13,352 nucleotides of DNA, from positions 1-13,352 of the forward strand of contig DBBK01000140.1 of the NCBI GenBank assembly GCA_002292165.1, in the 5' to 3' direction. This DNA comes from Brevundimonas sp. UBA986. GTDB lineage: Bacteria; Pseudomonadota; Alphaproteobacteria; Caulobacterales; Caulobacteraceae. Of this stretch, positions 1-6,713 are shown piece by piece (within the stretch, counting starts at the first letter, position 1; every line of letters starts with the position of its first letter). The notes below the pieces were generated by a model. It was given only the letters and a program-made list of their open reading frames with translations. It ran no database searches and had not been told where the DNA came from. A program made the position numbers and the translations under genes.

Positions 1-182
1 CCCTGCGCCTGGCCCGCACCATCGCCGACCTGGACGGCTGCACCGGCGTGCTGCGGCGCCACATCGCCGAGGCCCTGATCTATCGCCGCGCTTCAGCCGG
101 GGCGCAGGAGGATTTCGACCGCCAGCGCACCCGGCATGATCCGGGTCATTCAGACGCCCATTCCGGACTTCCGGCGTGGTGA
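1..182 (+). CDS. comM: ComM/YifB-family Mg-chelatase-like AAA+ protein, C-terminal fragment
   Basis: The first 182 bases hold the 3' end of a gene entering from the left, read from base 3 to the TGA at 180-182 (59 residues). The text LRLARTIADLDG followed by HIAEALIYRR is the typical end of the C-terminal helical domain of ComM/YifB proteins, whose consensus is close to LRVARTIADLxG...HIAEALxYR. In this family an AAA+ Mg-chelatase-like ATPase acts as a branch-migration helicase during natural transformation in some bacteria; its role here is inferred from family only. The last 20 or so residues are a polar tail without clear family conservation. The ATPase core lies outside the window, so intactness cannot be judged. 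A magnesium chelatase subunit proper is less likely, because this ending is characteristic of YifB/ComM. Confidence 0.75.
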   Translation, partial: LRLARTIADLDGCTGVLRRHIAEALIYRRASAGAQEDFDRQRTRHDPGHSDAHSGLPAW

Positions 183-215
183 CCCCCCGGGCGAACGAGC
201 ATCCGGAGCGGGCCC

Positions 216-257
216 GAACCGGAAAGGCTGAACCCGGAAGCTTGAACCCGCAAAGAT
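216..257. repeat. three imperfect 14-bp tandem repeats
   Basis: Three head-to-tail 14-base units begin at 216, 230 and 244: gaaccggaaaggct, gaacccggaagctt and gaacccgcaaagat. Each starts with GAACC and carries an A-rich centre. They sit 37 to 79 bases upstream of the ATG at 295, inside the 112-bp gap after the comM-like gene, where promoter or operator elements would be expected. Whether they bind a regulator is unknown. A chance low-complexity origin is possible. Confidence 0.45.
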
Positions 258-294
258 TGTCATTGAAGCTGGGCCGCAGCTCGTCGGAGACCCC

Positions 295-870
295 ATGATC
301 AGTCTGCTCGCCGCCCTTGCCCTCCAGACAGGCGCAGTCACTTCCGCCCCACCGCCAACGGCGCAAACGCCCGACTGTTCGCTGTCCCAGGCGGACCGCA
401 CGGCCAATCGCGCCCTGAAGTTCGAGCAGTTCGACCAGTATCGGTCCACGCTTCGGTCGACGGCCTGGAACCTGTCCATGGCCGGCTGTCACGCGGCCTC
501 GGCCGAGGCCGATCAGGACTATCTGATCCACGGCCCCGTTCTGACGGACCGCCAGTATGTGGTGGTGCGCTGGCATATGGCGCAGAGCCTGGCCCGCGCC
601 GGCCGCGAAGCCGAGGCCATTCCTCTCGCCGCCGCCTCCATCGCTCCGGTCGAGCCTTCGGAGGACCAGTTCGACTGGAACACCTATGTGCGGGGCGTCT
701 GGGGCTTTCTGGCCAAGGACCGCGCGGTGCTGGACGCCTCCCTGGCCACGCTGACGGCGGCCTCCGGCGGGCGAAACGCCATCAATGCCCGGGCCCTGGG
801 CCGGCTGTCGAAATGTTTCGACCGTCCCTATGCCGAGGCGGTGGAGGCCGAAGCCTGCGCTGTCGACTGA
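295..870 (+). CDS. small exported protein of unknown function
   Basis: This gene encodes 191 residues. I do not recognise a named family. The first ~18 residues (MISLLAALALQTGAVTSA) are hydrophobic and end in small residues before a Pro/Thr-rich stretch, so a Sec signal peptide or a short N-terminal anchor is likely and the mature protein should be periplasmic. The rest is Ala-rich and helical-looking, with a segment at about 90-150 (WHMAQSLARAGREAEAIPLA, then a similar helix pair) that resembles tetratricopeptide-type helical repeats, although no clean TPR motif is visible. Cysteines in the mature part (28, 65, 174 and 188) could form disulfides in the periplasm. The start is supported by CGGAGA about 8 bases before the ATG. 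It stands alone between the comM-like gene and the kinase, 99 bp before the latter. Function is not assigned. Confidence 0.75.
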   Translation: MISLLAALALQTGAVTSAPPPTAQTPDCSLSQADRTANRALKFEQFDQYRSTLRSTAWNLSMAGCHAASAEADQDYLIHGPVLTDRQYVVVRWHMAQSLARAGREAEAIPLAAASIAPVEPSEDQFDWNTYVRGVWGFLAKDRAVLDASLATLTAASGGRNAINARALGRLSKCFDRPYAEAVEAEACAVD

Positions 871-969
871 TCCTTCCCGGACCGGGGACATGTCCTCCGC
901 GGGCTTGAACCGTCCTTAACCCTTGGTGGTGCAGGGTGATCGTCACGAAGGCGATCCACGGACGCGACC

Positions 970-2523
970 ATGGCCCGAAGGGCGAAGACGAGCGAAGACG
1001 CCGCCAAGGCCCCGGCCCCTGAAGCCCCGGGCGGGAGCGACCAGTTTCTGCGCCTGATGAGCCATGAGATGCGCACGCCCCTGAACGGGGTCATCGGCAT
1101 GCTGGGCCTTCTGACCCGGACCCGTCTGGACGGCGCCCAACGCGCCTATGCCGAGGCGGCCCAGTCCTCGGCCGAACATCTGCTGGGTCTGGTCAATGAC
1201 CTTCTGGATTATGCGCGGCTGGAGGCGGGACGGCTGGAGTTCGATCCCGCGCCGGTCGAGGTCGAGGCCCTGGTGCGCGGCGTCGCCGAACTGCTCAGCC
1301 CCCGCGCCCACGACAAGGGGCTGGAGATCGTCTGGTCGGTCGCCGACGGGACCCCCGATATCATGGCCGACGAGGGCCGGCTGCGGCAGGTCCTGTTCAA
1401 CCTGGCCGGAAACGCGGTGAAGTTCACCGATGCGGGCGCCGTCCGCATCGCCGTGGAGCGCACCGGCGGCAGCGAAAAACGGCCCGTCCTCGCCTTCATC
1501 GTCGACGACACCGGCCCCGGCGTCCCGCCCGAGGCGCGCGAGCGCATCTTCGAGGAGTTCGGCCATGTCGACGCCTCGGACGCCACCCGCTTCGGCGGCG
1601 CCGGCCTGGGTCTGGCGGTGGTCCGGCGCCTGGCCGAGGCCATGGGCGGAACCGTCGCCGTCATGGATCGTCCCGCCGGAGAGGGGTCCAGAGGCGGCTC
1701 CCGCTTCCGTTTCGAGGCGCCCTTCGCCGCCATCGCCGGAGCCGAACCCCGTCCACGTCCCCTGACCGGGATCGCCGTCACGGTCTGCTCGCCCGAGCCC
1801 TTCGTTCGCCGTGCGGCCGAGGACCAGATCCGCGGCAGCGGCGGCGAGGTCTGTGAGGCGGCGGGCCTCGCCCTCGTCGATCATGCCGGCGCCGCGCCGG
1901 GCGGCGTCGTCCCCCTGCCGGCCTCGGGCCGCGGGGTGATCCTGCTCAAACCCTCCGAGCGCGAGCTGATCGCCCGCTATCGGGCGCTGGGCTTCCAGGG
2001 CTATCTGATCAAACCCCTGCGCCGCGCCTCCCTGGCCGAAAGGGTGCTGGCCGCCGTCCATGCGGCGGAGCCGACCAATGACGCCGCGCCGCGCAAGGCC
2101 CCGGCCGAGGACGACCGCGTCATCCCCGTTCGCTTCGCCGGCATCCGGGTTTTGCTGGCCGAGGACAATCCGGTCGGCGCCCTCCTGGCCAAGACCCTGC
2201 TGCGCCGCGAAGGCTGCGTCGTCGAGACCGCCGCCACGGGGGACGAGGCCGTCGCCGCCCTGAAACGCGCCCGCTACGACATGGTCTTCATGGACATGCG
2301 CATGCCGGGCATGGACGGGCCGGCGGCGACCCGGGCCATCCGCGCCACGGGGGATCGCACCCCCATCGTCGCCCTGACCGCCAACGCCTTCGCCGAGGAC
2401 CGCAAGGCCTGTCTGGAGGCCGGGATGGACGACCATCTGGTCAAGCCGCTGGAGCCCGACGCCCTGCGCGCGGCGCTCACCCGCTGGACGAACCGCGACA
2501 ACCGCTTCAAGGTCGCGGTCTGA
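970..2523 (+). CDS. shkA: hybrid sensor histidine kinase, ShkA-like, with c-di-GMP-binding pseudo-receiver
   Basis: This cytoplasmic 517-residue hybrid kinase has no membrane segment and only ~25 residues before the DHp domain. Visible parts are: H-box SHEMRTPLNG with phospho-accepting His32; CA domain with N-box NLAGNAVKF (Asn148), DDTGPG at 179-184 and GGAGLGLA at 209-216; a degenerate receiver at ~265-365 without a normal phosphoacceptor; a linker with DDR at 381-383; and a true receiver at ~391-507 with E398/D399, phosphoacceptor D442, T470 and K492. This is the order of Caulobacter ShkA, in which c-di-GMP binds the first receiver, frees the kinase and starts phosphotransfer to ShpA and TacA, the stalk programme. 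The reported ligand residues of ShkA (R, Y-x-I-x-P-x-R and linker DDR, as I remember them) have counterparts at R331, Y345/I347/P349/R351 and 381-383. The adjacent ampG matches the Caulobacter gene order as I recall it. The start has only a weak CGGA about 7 bases upstream. ShpA and TacA are not in the window. Confidence 0.82.
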   Translation: MARRAKTSEDAAKAPAPEAPGGSDQFLRLMSHEMRTPLNGVIGMLGLLTRTRLDGAQRAYAEAAQSSAEHLLGLVNDLLDYARLEAGRLEFDPAPVEVEALVRGVAELLSPRAHDKGLEIVWSVADGTPDIMADEGRLRQVLFNLAGNAVKFTDAGAVRIAVERTGGSEKRPVLAFIVDDTGPGVPPEARERIFEEFGHVDASDATRFGGAGLGLAVVRRLAEAMGGTVAVMDRPAGEGSRGGSRFRFEAPFAAIAGAEPRPRPLTGIAVTVCSPEPFVRRAAEDQIRGSGGEVCEAAGLALVDHAGAAPGGVVPLPASGRGVILLKPSERELIARYRALGFQGYLIKPLRRASLAERVLAAVHAAEPTNDAAPRKAPAEDDRVIPVRFAGIRVLLAEDNPVGALLAKTLLRREGCVVETAATGDEAVAALKRARYDMVFMDMRMPGMDGPAATRAIRATGDRTPIVALTANAFAEDRKACLEAGMDDHLVKPLEPDALRAALTRWTNRDNRFKVAV

Positions 2524-2525
2524 CG

Positions 2526-2545
2526 CCGGGGGGCGTCGCCCCCGG
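2526..2545 (+). promoter_or_regulatory. intergenic hairpin overlapping the ampG ribosome binding site
   Basis: A perfect 7-bp stem (ccggggg at 2526-2532, cccccgg at 2539-2545) with a 6-base loop lies in the 31-bp gap between shkA and ampG. Its 3' arm takes in the first two bases of GGAG (2544-2547), the Shine-Dalgarno of ampG, and is followed by a TTTT run at 2548-2551. In RNA it could mask the ampG ribosome binding site or act as a leaky terminator after shkA. Both roles are inferred from position and structure only. Confidence 0.45.
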
Positions 2546-2554
2546 AGTTTTCCC

Positions 2555-4306
2555 ATGACCGACGCCGTGACCACCAAGCCCGCCGGCCGCCTCGGCGGAC
2601 TGGCCGTCTATTGCGAGCGACGCGTCATGGCCCAGCTGCTGCTGGGCTTTTCGGCCGGTCTGCCGAATCTGCTGATCTACGACACCCTGACCGCCTGGTT
2701 GCGCGATTCCGGTGTGACGCTGGAGCTGATCACCTTCTTCGGCCTCGCCACCCTGACCTATGCGCTGAAGTTCGTCTGGGCCCCGCTGCTGGACCGGACC
2801 AATATCCCCTTCCTGACCAAATGGCTGGGCCATCGCCGGTCGTGGATGCTGGCCACACAGGCGATGATCGTGCTCGGCCTGTGGATGCTGGCGGGGCAGA
2901 ACCCCCAGACCAATCTCGCAGGCGTGGCCCTGTTCGCCCTGATGGTCGGCTTCTTCGGCGCCACCCAGGACATCGCCATCGACGCCTGGCGGATCGAGGT
3001 GTCGGACGACGCGCGTCAGGGCGCCATGGCCGCCGCCTATCAGCTGGGCTACCGGGTCGCCGTCATCGTCGCGGGCGCCGCGCCCCTGGTGCTGGCCGAG
3101 CTCTACAACTGGAACTTCTCCTACGCCGTCATGGCGGCCCTGATGGCCATCGGCGTGGTCGGGGTCCTGCTGGCCCCGCGCGAAAAGACCCACAACATCC
3201 GCGAGATCCCGGTCGGCGACATCCCGGCGCGGCCCGTGCTGCAGGTCGTGGAATGGGTCGTGCGACTGGGCCTGATCTTCATCGCCGCCCTGATCATCGG
3301 TACGGGTTTGACGGACAAGCCCGACGCCCTGCTCTGGGCCTTCGGCGGCCTGCTGGGCGCGGGGGCGGAAACGGTCAAGGCCGGGCTGGAGGACAACACC
3401 GCCGTCGGGGTTTTGACCCAGTTCGCCTATGTGATCGGCGGCTTCGTCATGATGGCCGTGGCCTGCTGGCCCATCCCGGGGGTGAAGACCCGGCCCGGCG
3501 CCTATCTGGCCGGGTCGTTCGGCCAGCCGCTCGCCGACTTCTTCGTGCGCTTCGCCAAACTGGCCCTGCCGATCCTGGCCCTGATCTGCCTCTACCGGCT
3601 GGCCGACTTCGTGCTCAACATGATGAACCCCTTCTATCAGGACCTGGGCTTCACCAAGATCGAGATCGCCGAGGTGCGAAAGGTCTTCGGGGTGGTCATG
3701 CTGTCGCTGGGCGTCTTCGTCGGCGGCTGGTCGGTGGCCAAGCTGGGCCTGATCCGCACCATGGTCATCGGCGCCTTCATGAGCCCGGTGTCGAATCTCG
3801 TCTTCGGCTGGCTGGCGACCCAGGGGCATGACCTCGGCGCCCTGTTCACAGCCATCGGGGTGGACAATATCGCCACCGGCTACGCGGGCACGGCCCTGAT
3901 CGCTTACATGTCCAGCCTGACCTCGATCGGCTTCACCGCGACCCAGTACGCCCTGTTCAGCTCGCTCTACGCCCTGCCCGGCAAGATCATCGCCTCCCAG
4001 TCGGGCAAGATCATCGAGGCCTCGGCCCGGGCGGCCGATGCGGGCGGGCCGCTGGCCCTGTTCAAACCGATGTTCAACAAACTTCCCGAGGGGTCGCTGG
4101 TCGCGGGTGCGGCCAAGAGCGGGGTCAGCGTCCAGGGTCTGGGCGCCGGCTATTTCACCTTCTTCCTCTATTCGGCGGCCATCGGGATCTTCGCCATCGT
4201 GCTGGCCTTCTACGTCGCCAAACGCCAGCCGGCCGTCATGGCCGAGGCCAAGGCGCGCGAAGAGGCGGCGCAGGCCGAAGCCGCGACCGAGGCCCAGCCC
4301 TCGTAA
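2555..4306 (+). CDS. ampG: AmpG family muropeptide MFS permease
   Basis: This inner-membrane transporter of the major facilitator superfamily imports GlcNAc-anhydroMurNAc peptides from the periplasm for peptidoglycan recycling; in bacteria with inducible beta-lactamase it supplies the inducing signal. Family signatures are GFSAGLPNLLIYDTLTAWLR (31-50), the segment TYALKFVWAPLLDR (68-81), GHRRSW (92-97), GATQDIAIDAWR (135-146) and a late segment with TSIGFTATQYALFSSLYA (456-473). About a dozen or more hydrophobic segments are visible. At 583 residues it is longer than E. coli AmpG (~491). The extra length lies mainly in a central region (~210-335, with two added hydrophobic stretches) and an Ala/Glu-rich cytoplasmic tail (~556-583). 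The start is fixed by GGAG 7 bases before the ATG. It probably shares a transcript with shkA. In Caulobacter AmpG is required for BlaA beta-lactamase expression. No ampR or beta-lactamase gene is in the window. Confidence 0.9.
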   Translation: MTDAVTTKPAGRLGGLAVYCERRVMAQLLLGFSAGLPNLLIYDTLTAWLRDSGVTLELITFFGLATLTYALKFVWAPLLDRTNIPFLTKWLGHRRSWMLATQAMIVLGLWMLAGQNPQTNLAGVALFALMVGFFGATQDIAIDAWRIEVSDDARQGAMAAAYQLGYRVAVIVAGAAPLVLAELYNWNFSYAVMAALMAIGVVGVLLAPREKTHNIREIPVGDIPARPVLQVVEWVVRLGLIFIAALIIGTGLTDKPDALLWAFGGLLGAGAETVKAGLEDNTAVGVLTQFAYVIGGFVMMAVACWPIPGVKTRPGAYLAGSFGQPLADFFVRFAKLALPILALICLYRLADFVLNMMNPFYQDLGFTKIEIAEVRKVFGVVMLSLGVFVGGWSVAKLGLIRTMVIGAFMSPVSNLVFGWLATQGHDLGALFTAIGVDNIATGYAGTALIAYMSSLTSIGFTATQYALFSSLYALPGKIIASQSGKIIEASARAADAGGPLALFKPMFNKLPEGSLVAGAAKSGVSVQGLGAGYFTFFLYSAAIGIFAIVLAFYVAKRQPAVMAEAKAREEAAQAEAATEAQPS

Positions 4307-4315
4307 AGGATCAGA

Positions 4316-4358
4316 CGCCGGAGCCTAGAGCTCCGGCGCGCCGCCTTCGTAGGCGGCG
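4316..4358. terminator. two tandem hairpins at the ampG/maeB convergent junction
   Basis: The first hairpin has a perfect 9-bp stem (cgccggagc 4316-4324, gctccggcg 4330-4338) and a 5-base loop that contains the maeB stop codon. It is followed without a gap by a second, 8-bp stem (cgccgcct 4339-4346, aggcggcg 4351-4358) with a 4-base loop formed by the last maeB codons. Both can form in either transcript. There is no strong U-tract, so this would be a structural or Rho-assisted bidirectional terminator, or a 3'-end stabiliser. The coding gap itself is only 18 bp. Confidence 0.5.
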
Positions 4359-6604
4359 AAGGTGGCGGCGGTGATGATCTCGGAGACCGAGGCGCCGAGG
4401 CTGACGATCTGGACCGACTTCTCGAGGCCCACGAGCAGGGGGCCGATCACGGTGGCGCCGCCCAGCGACTGGACCAGACGCGTCGAGATCGAGGCCGACT
4501 GGATCGCCGGCATGACCAGCACATTGGCGTCGGCCGACAGGCGCATGAACGGATAGTTCGACCGCGCGCCGGGATCGAGCGCCAGCTCGGGCGGCATCTC
4601 GCCTTCGTATTCGAAGTCGACGTCCATGCTGTCGAGGATGCGGATCGCCTCACGCACCTTCTCGCCGCGCTCGCCGGGCGGGTCGCCGAAGGTCGAGTGG
4701 CTGAGGAAGGCGACGCGCGGGGTGCGGCCCAGCTTGCGCACGGCGGAGGCGGCCTGGACGGCGATCTCGGCCAGCTCCTGGGCGTCGGGCAGTTCGTGGA
4801 TCGAGGTATCGGCGACGAACAGGGTGCGGCCCTTGGCCAGCACGATCGACAGGCCGATCAGCCGGTCCTTGACGTCGATGACCCGGCGAACCTCGCGCAG
4901 CACCATGTTGAAGTTCCGGGTCGTGCCCGAGACCACCGCATCGGCGTCGCCCAACGCCACCATGGCGGCGGCGAAATAGTTGCGGTCCTGATTGATCATC
5001 CGCTGGACGTCACGACGCAGATAGCCGCGGCGCTGCAGCTTGGCGTAGAGCCAGTCGGTGTATTCGACGTTCTTGTGGCTGACGCGGGCGTTGACGATCT
5101 CGATGCCGAGGGCGTCGAAGTCGAGGCCGGCCTCGATGGCGTTCTTGCGGATCAGGTCCTCGCGACCCAGCAGGACCGGGGGGCCCAGTTCGGACTGTTT
5201 GAAGGCCCAGGCGGCGCGGATGACCGGGGTCTCCTCGCCCTCGGCGAAGACCACCCGCTTGTTCGGGGCGGCGCGCACGGCCGAGGAGATCTTCTGCATC
5301 AGGGCGGCGGACGGATCGACGCGCTCGCGCAGGGAGTTGCGATAGGCCTCCATGTCGGCGATCGGCTGGCGCGCCACGCCGGTGTCCATCGCCGCCTGGG
5401 CGACGAAGGGCGGGATGTACCAGATCAGGCGCGGGTCGAAGGGCGTCGGGATGATGTAGTCGGGGCCGAACTTCAGCTTGCGGCCCGAATAGGCGGCGGC
5501 GACCTCGTCCGGCACGTCTTCGCGCGCCAGGGCGGCGATGGCCTGGGCGCAGGCGACCTTCATCTCGTGATTGACGCGGCGGGCGCGGACATCCAGCGCG
5601 CCCCGGAACAGATAGGGGAAGGCCAGGACGTTGTTGACCTGGTTCACATAGTCCGAGCGGCCCGTGGCGATGATGGCGTCGGTGCGGACCGACAGCACAT
5701 CCTCGGGCGTGATCTCCGGATCGGGGTTGGCCATGGCGAAGATGATCGGATTGGGGGCCATGGAGGCCACCATCTCCTTGGTGATCGCGCCCTTGGCGGC
5801 CAGGCCCAGGACGACGTCGGCGCCGACCATGGCTTCGGCCAGGGTGCGGTGCGGCGTGTCGGTGGCGTGGGCGGCCTTCCACTGGTCCATGCCGGTGGGG
5901 CGGCCCTTGTAGACGACGCCGTCGCGGTCGACGATCACGGTGTTCTCGGCGCGCACGCCCGCAGCCTTCATCAGGGCGATGGAGGACAGGCCCGCCGCGC
6001 CGGCGCCGGCCAGAACCACCTTCAGGTCCTCCAGCTTCTTGCCGACGATGTGGGCGGCGTTGATCAGGCCGGCGGTCGAGATGATGGCCGTGCCGTGCTG
6101 GTCGTCATGGAAGACGGGGATGTCGAGCAGGTCCTGAAGCTCTGACTCGATCACGAAGCATTCCGGGGACTTGATGTCCTCCAGATTGATGCCGCCCCAG
6201 GTGTCGCCGATGTTCTTGACGACGGTGATGAACTCTTCCGGGTCGGTGGTCTTCACCTCGACGTCGAAGCTGTCGACGTCGGCGAAGCGTTTGAACAGGA
6301 CCGACTTGCCCTCCATCACCGGCTTGGAGGCCATGTGACCGAGGTTGCCCAGGCCCAGAATGGCGGTGCCGTTGGAGATCACCGCGACCAGATTGCCCTT
6401 GGAGGTGTAGTCGTAGGCGAGGTCCGCATCCTTGGCGATCGCCAGCACCGGAATGGCCACGCCCGGCGAATAGGCCAGCGACAGGTCGCGCTGCGTGGCC
6501 ATCGGCTTGGTCGGCGCCATGGAGATCTTGCCGGGCGTCGGGACCTTGTGGAAATCCAGCGCGTCCTGATCGGAGAAGGTCTGTTTGTCGGTCAGGTCGG
6601 GCAT
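4325..6604 (-). CDS. maeB: NADP-dependent malic enzyme with C-terminal phosphotransacetylase-like domain
   Basis: This 759-residue cytosolic enzyme oxidatively decarboxylates malate to pyruvate and makes NADPH, linking the TCA cycle to pyruvate and acetyl-CoA. The malic N-terminal domain (~20-160) carries LAYSPGVA (43-50), GLGNLGHMASKPVMEGK (84-100) and FHDDQHGTA (166-173). The NAD(P)-binding domain follows, with AGAGAAG (199-205), ANPDPEITPEDV (292-303) and NQVNNVLAFP (321-330). Residues ~435-750 form a phosphate acetyl/butyryltransferase-like domain (VVFAEGEE, SGTTRNF, GPLLVGL), which in MaeB proteins is generally considered regulatory (acetyl-CoA sensing), not catalytic. Length matches the MaeB type (~760). 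The ATG at 6604 is chosen because malic-enzyme homology begins at MPDLTDKQTF and AAAGG lies about 6 bases upstream; the open frame further upstream (67 codons) has no such similarity. It is a single gene in its own leader, convergent with ampG. Confidence 0.95.
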   Translation of the reverse strand: MPDLTDKQTFSDQDALDFHKVPTPGKISMAPTKPMATQRDLSLAYSPGVAIPVLAIAKDADLAYDYTSKGNLVAVISNGTAILGLGNLGHMASKPVMEGKSVLFKRFADVDSFDVEVKTTDPEEFITVVKNIGDTWGGINLEDIKSPECFVIESELQDLLDIPVFHDDQHGTAIISTAGLINAAHIVGKKLEDLKVVLAGAGAAGLSSIALMKAAGVRAENTVIVDRDGVVYKGRPTGMDQWKAAHATDTPHRTLAEAMVGADVVLGLAAKGAITKEMVASMAPNPIIFAMANPDPEITPEDVLSVRTDAIIATGRSDYVNQVNNVLAFPYLFRGALDVRARRVNHEMKVACAQAIAALAREDVPDEVAAAYSGRKLKFGPDYIIPTPFDPRLIWYIPPFVAQAAMDTGVARQPIADMEAYRNSLRERVDPSAALMQKISSAVRAAPNKRVVFAEGEETPVIRAAWAFKQSELGPPVLLGREDLIRKNAIEAGLDFDALGIEIVNARVSHKNVEYTDWLYAKLQRRGYLRRDVQRMINQDRNYFAAAMVALGDADAVVSGTTRNFNMVLREVRRVIDVKDRLIGLSIVLAKGRTLFVADTSIHELPDAQELAEIAVQAASAVRKLGRTPRVAFLSHSTFGDPPGERGEKVREAIRILDSMDVDFEYEGEMPPELALDPGARSNYPFMRLSADANVLVMPAIQSASISTRLVQSLGGATVIGPLLVGLEKSVQIVSLGASVSEIITAATFAAYEGGAPEL

Positions 6605-6631
6605 GGGGGCCTTTGCGCGCGCGTCTTCGTA

Positions 6632-6647
6632 TCGGGTCGGAACCCGA
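6632..6647. repeat. inverted repeat in the maeB leader
   Basis: A perfect 6-bp inverted repeat (tcgggt 6632-6637, acccga 6642-6647) with a 4-base spacer lies 28-43 bases upstream of the maeB start codon. It would fall in the 5' leader or at the transcription start, where it could serve as an operator or an mRNA hairpin. No regulator is identified. Confidence 0.35.
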
Positions 6648-6650
6648 CTG

Positions 6651-6679
6651 TTCCTAGAGCGCCGCTGGCGAGGGGACAA
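6651..6679 (-). promoter_or_regulatory. possible maeB promoter
   Basis: Read on the minus strand, TTGTCC (6679-6674) is followed after 14 bases by a GCTCTAGGAA element (6660-6651), loosely like the alphaproteobacterial housekeeping pattern TTGACG - GCTAnAnC. Start of transcription would give a leader of about 40 bases containing the inverted repeat at 6632-6647. Match quality is poor, so this is a tentative call. Confidence 0.25.
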
Positions 6680-6703
6680 CCCGGGCCGAACTTGACCCCG
6701 GGT
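6679..6703 (-). terminator. possible terminator hairpin after the alpha/beta hydrolase gene
   Basis: A 7-bp perfect stem (acccggg 6679-6685, cccgggt 6697-6703) with an 11-base loop starts 10 bases after the hydrolase stop. On the minus strand it is followed only by TTGT, so a classical U-tract is missing. It overlaps the proposed maeB -35 element, so only one of the two calls may be right. Confidence 0.3.
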
Positions 6704-6713
6704 AATCCTTGCC

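Noticed and set aside
886..895. Perfect 10-bp palindrome GGACATGTCC before shkA
   Set aside because: It is a single palindrome without a spacer or repetition in the window. It could be an operator, but there is no other support.
916..924. TTAACCCTT as a CtrA half-site before shkA
   Set aside because: Only one half-site is present and the second TTAA at the proper spacing is missing. Too short to support a call.
943..2577. Long open frame antisense to the histidine kinase
   Set aside because: It is opposite a kinase with all expected motifs. Its translation is rich in Gly, Arg, Asp and His without family motifs, as usual for antisense frames in GC-rich DNA.
2507..3829. Long open frame antisense to ampG
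   Set aside because: It has low-complexity His/Gln/Gly/Asp-rich translation and no motif, while the ampG strand carries clear transporter signatures.
4697..6145. 482-codon plus-strand frame inside maeB
   Set aside because: It is a shadow of the malic enzyme gene. The translation is Gly/Asp/Val/His repeats with no recognisable domain.
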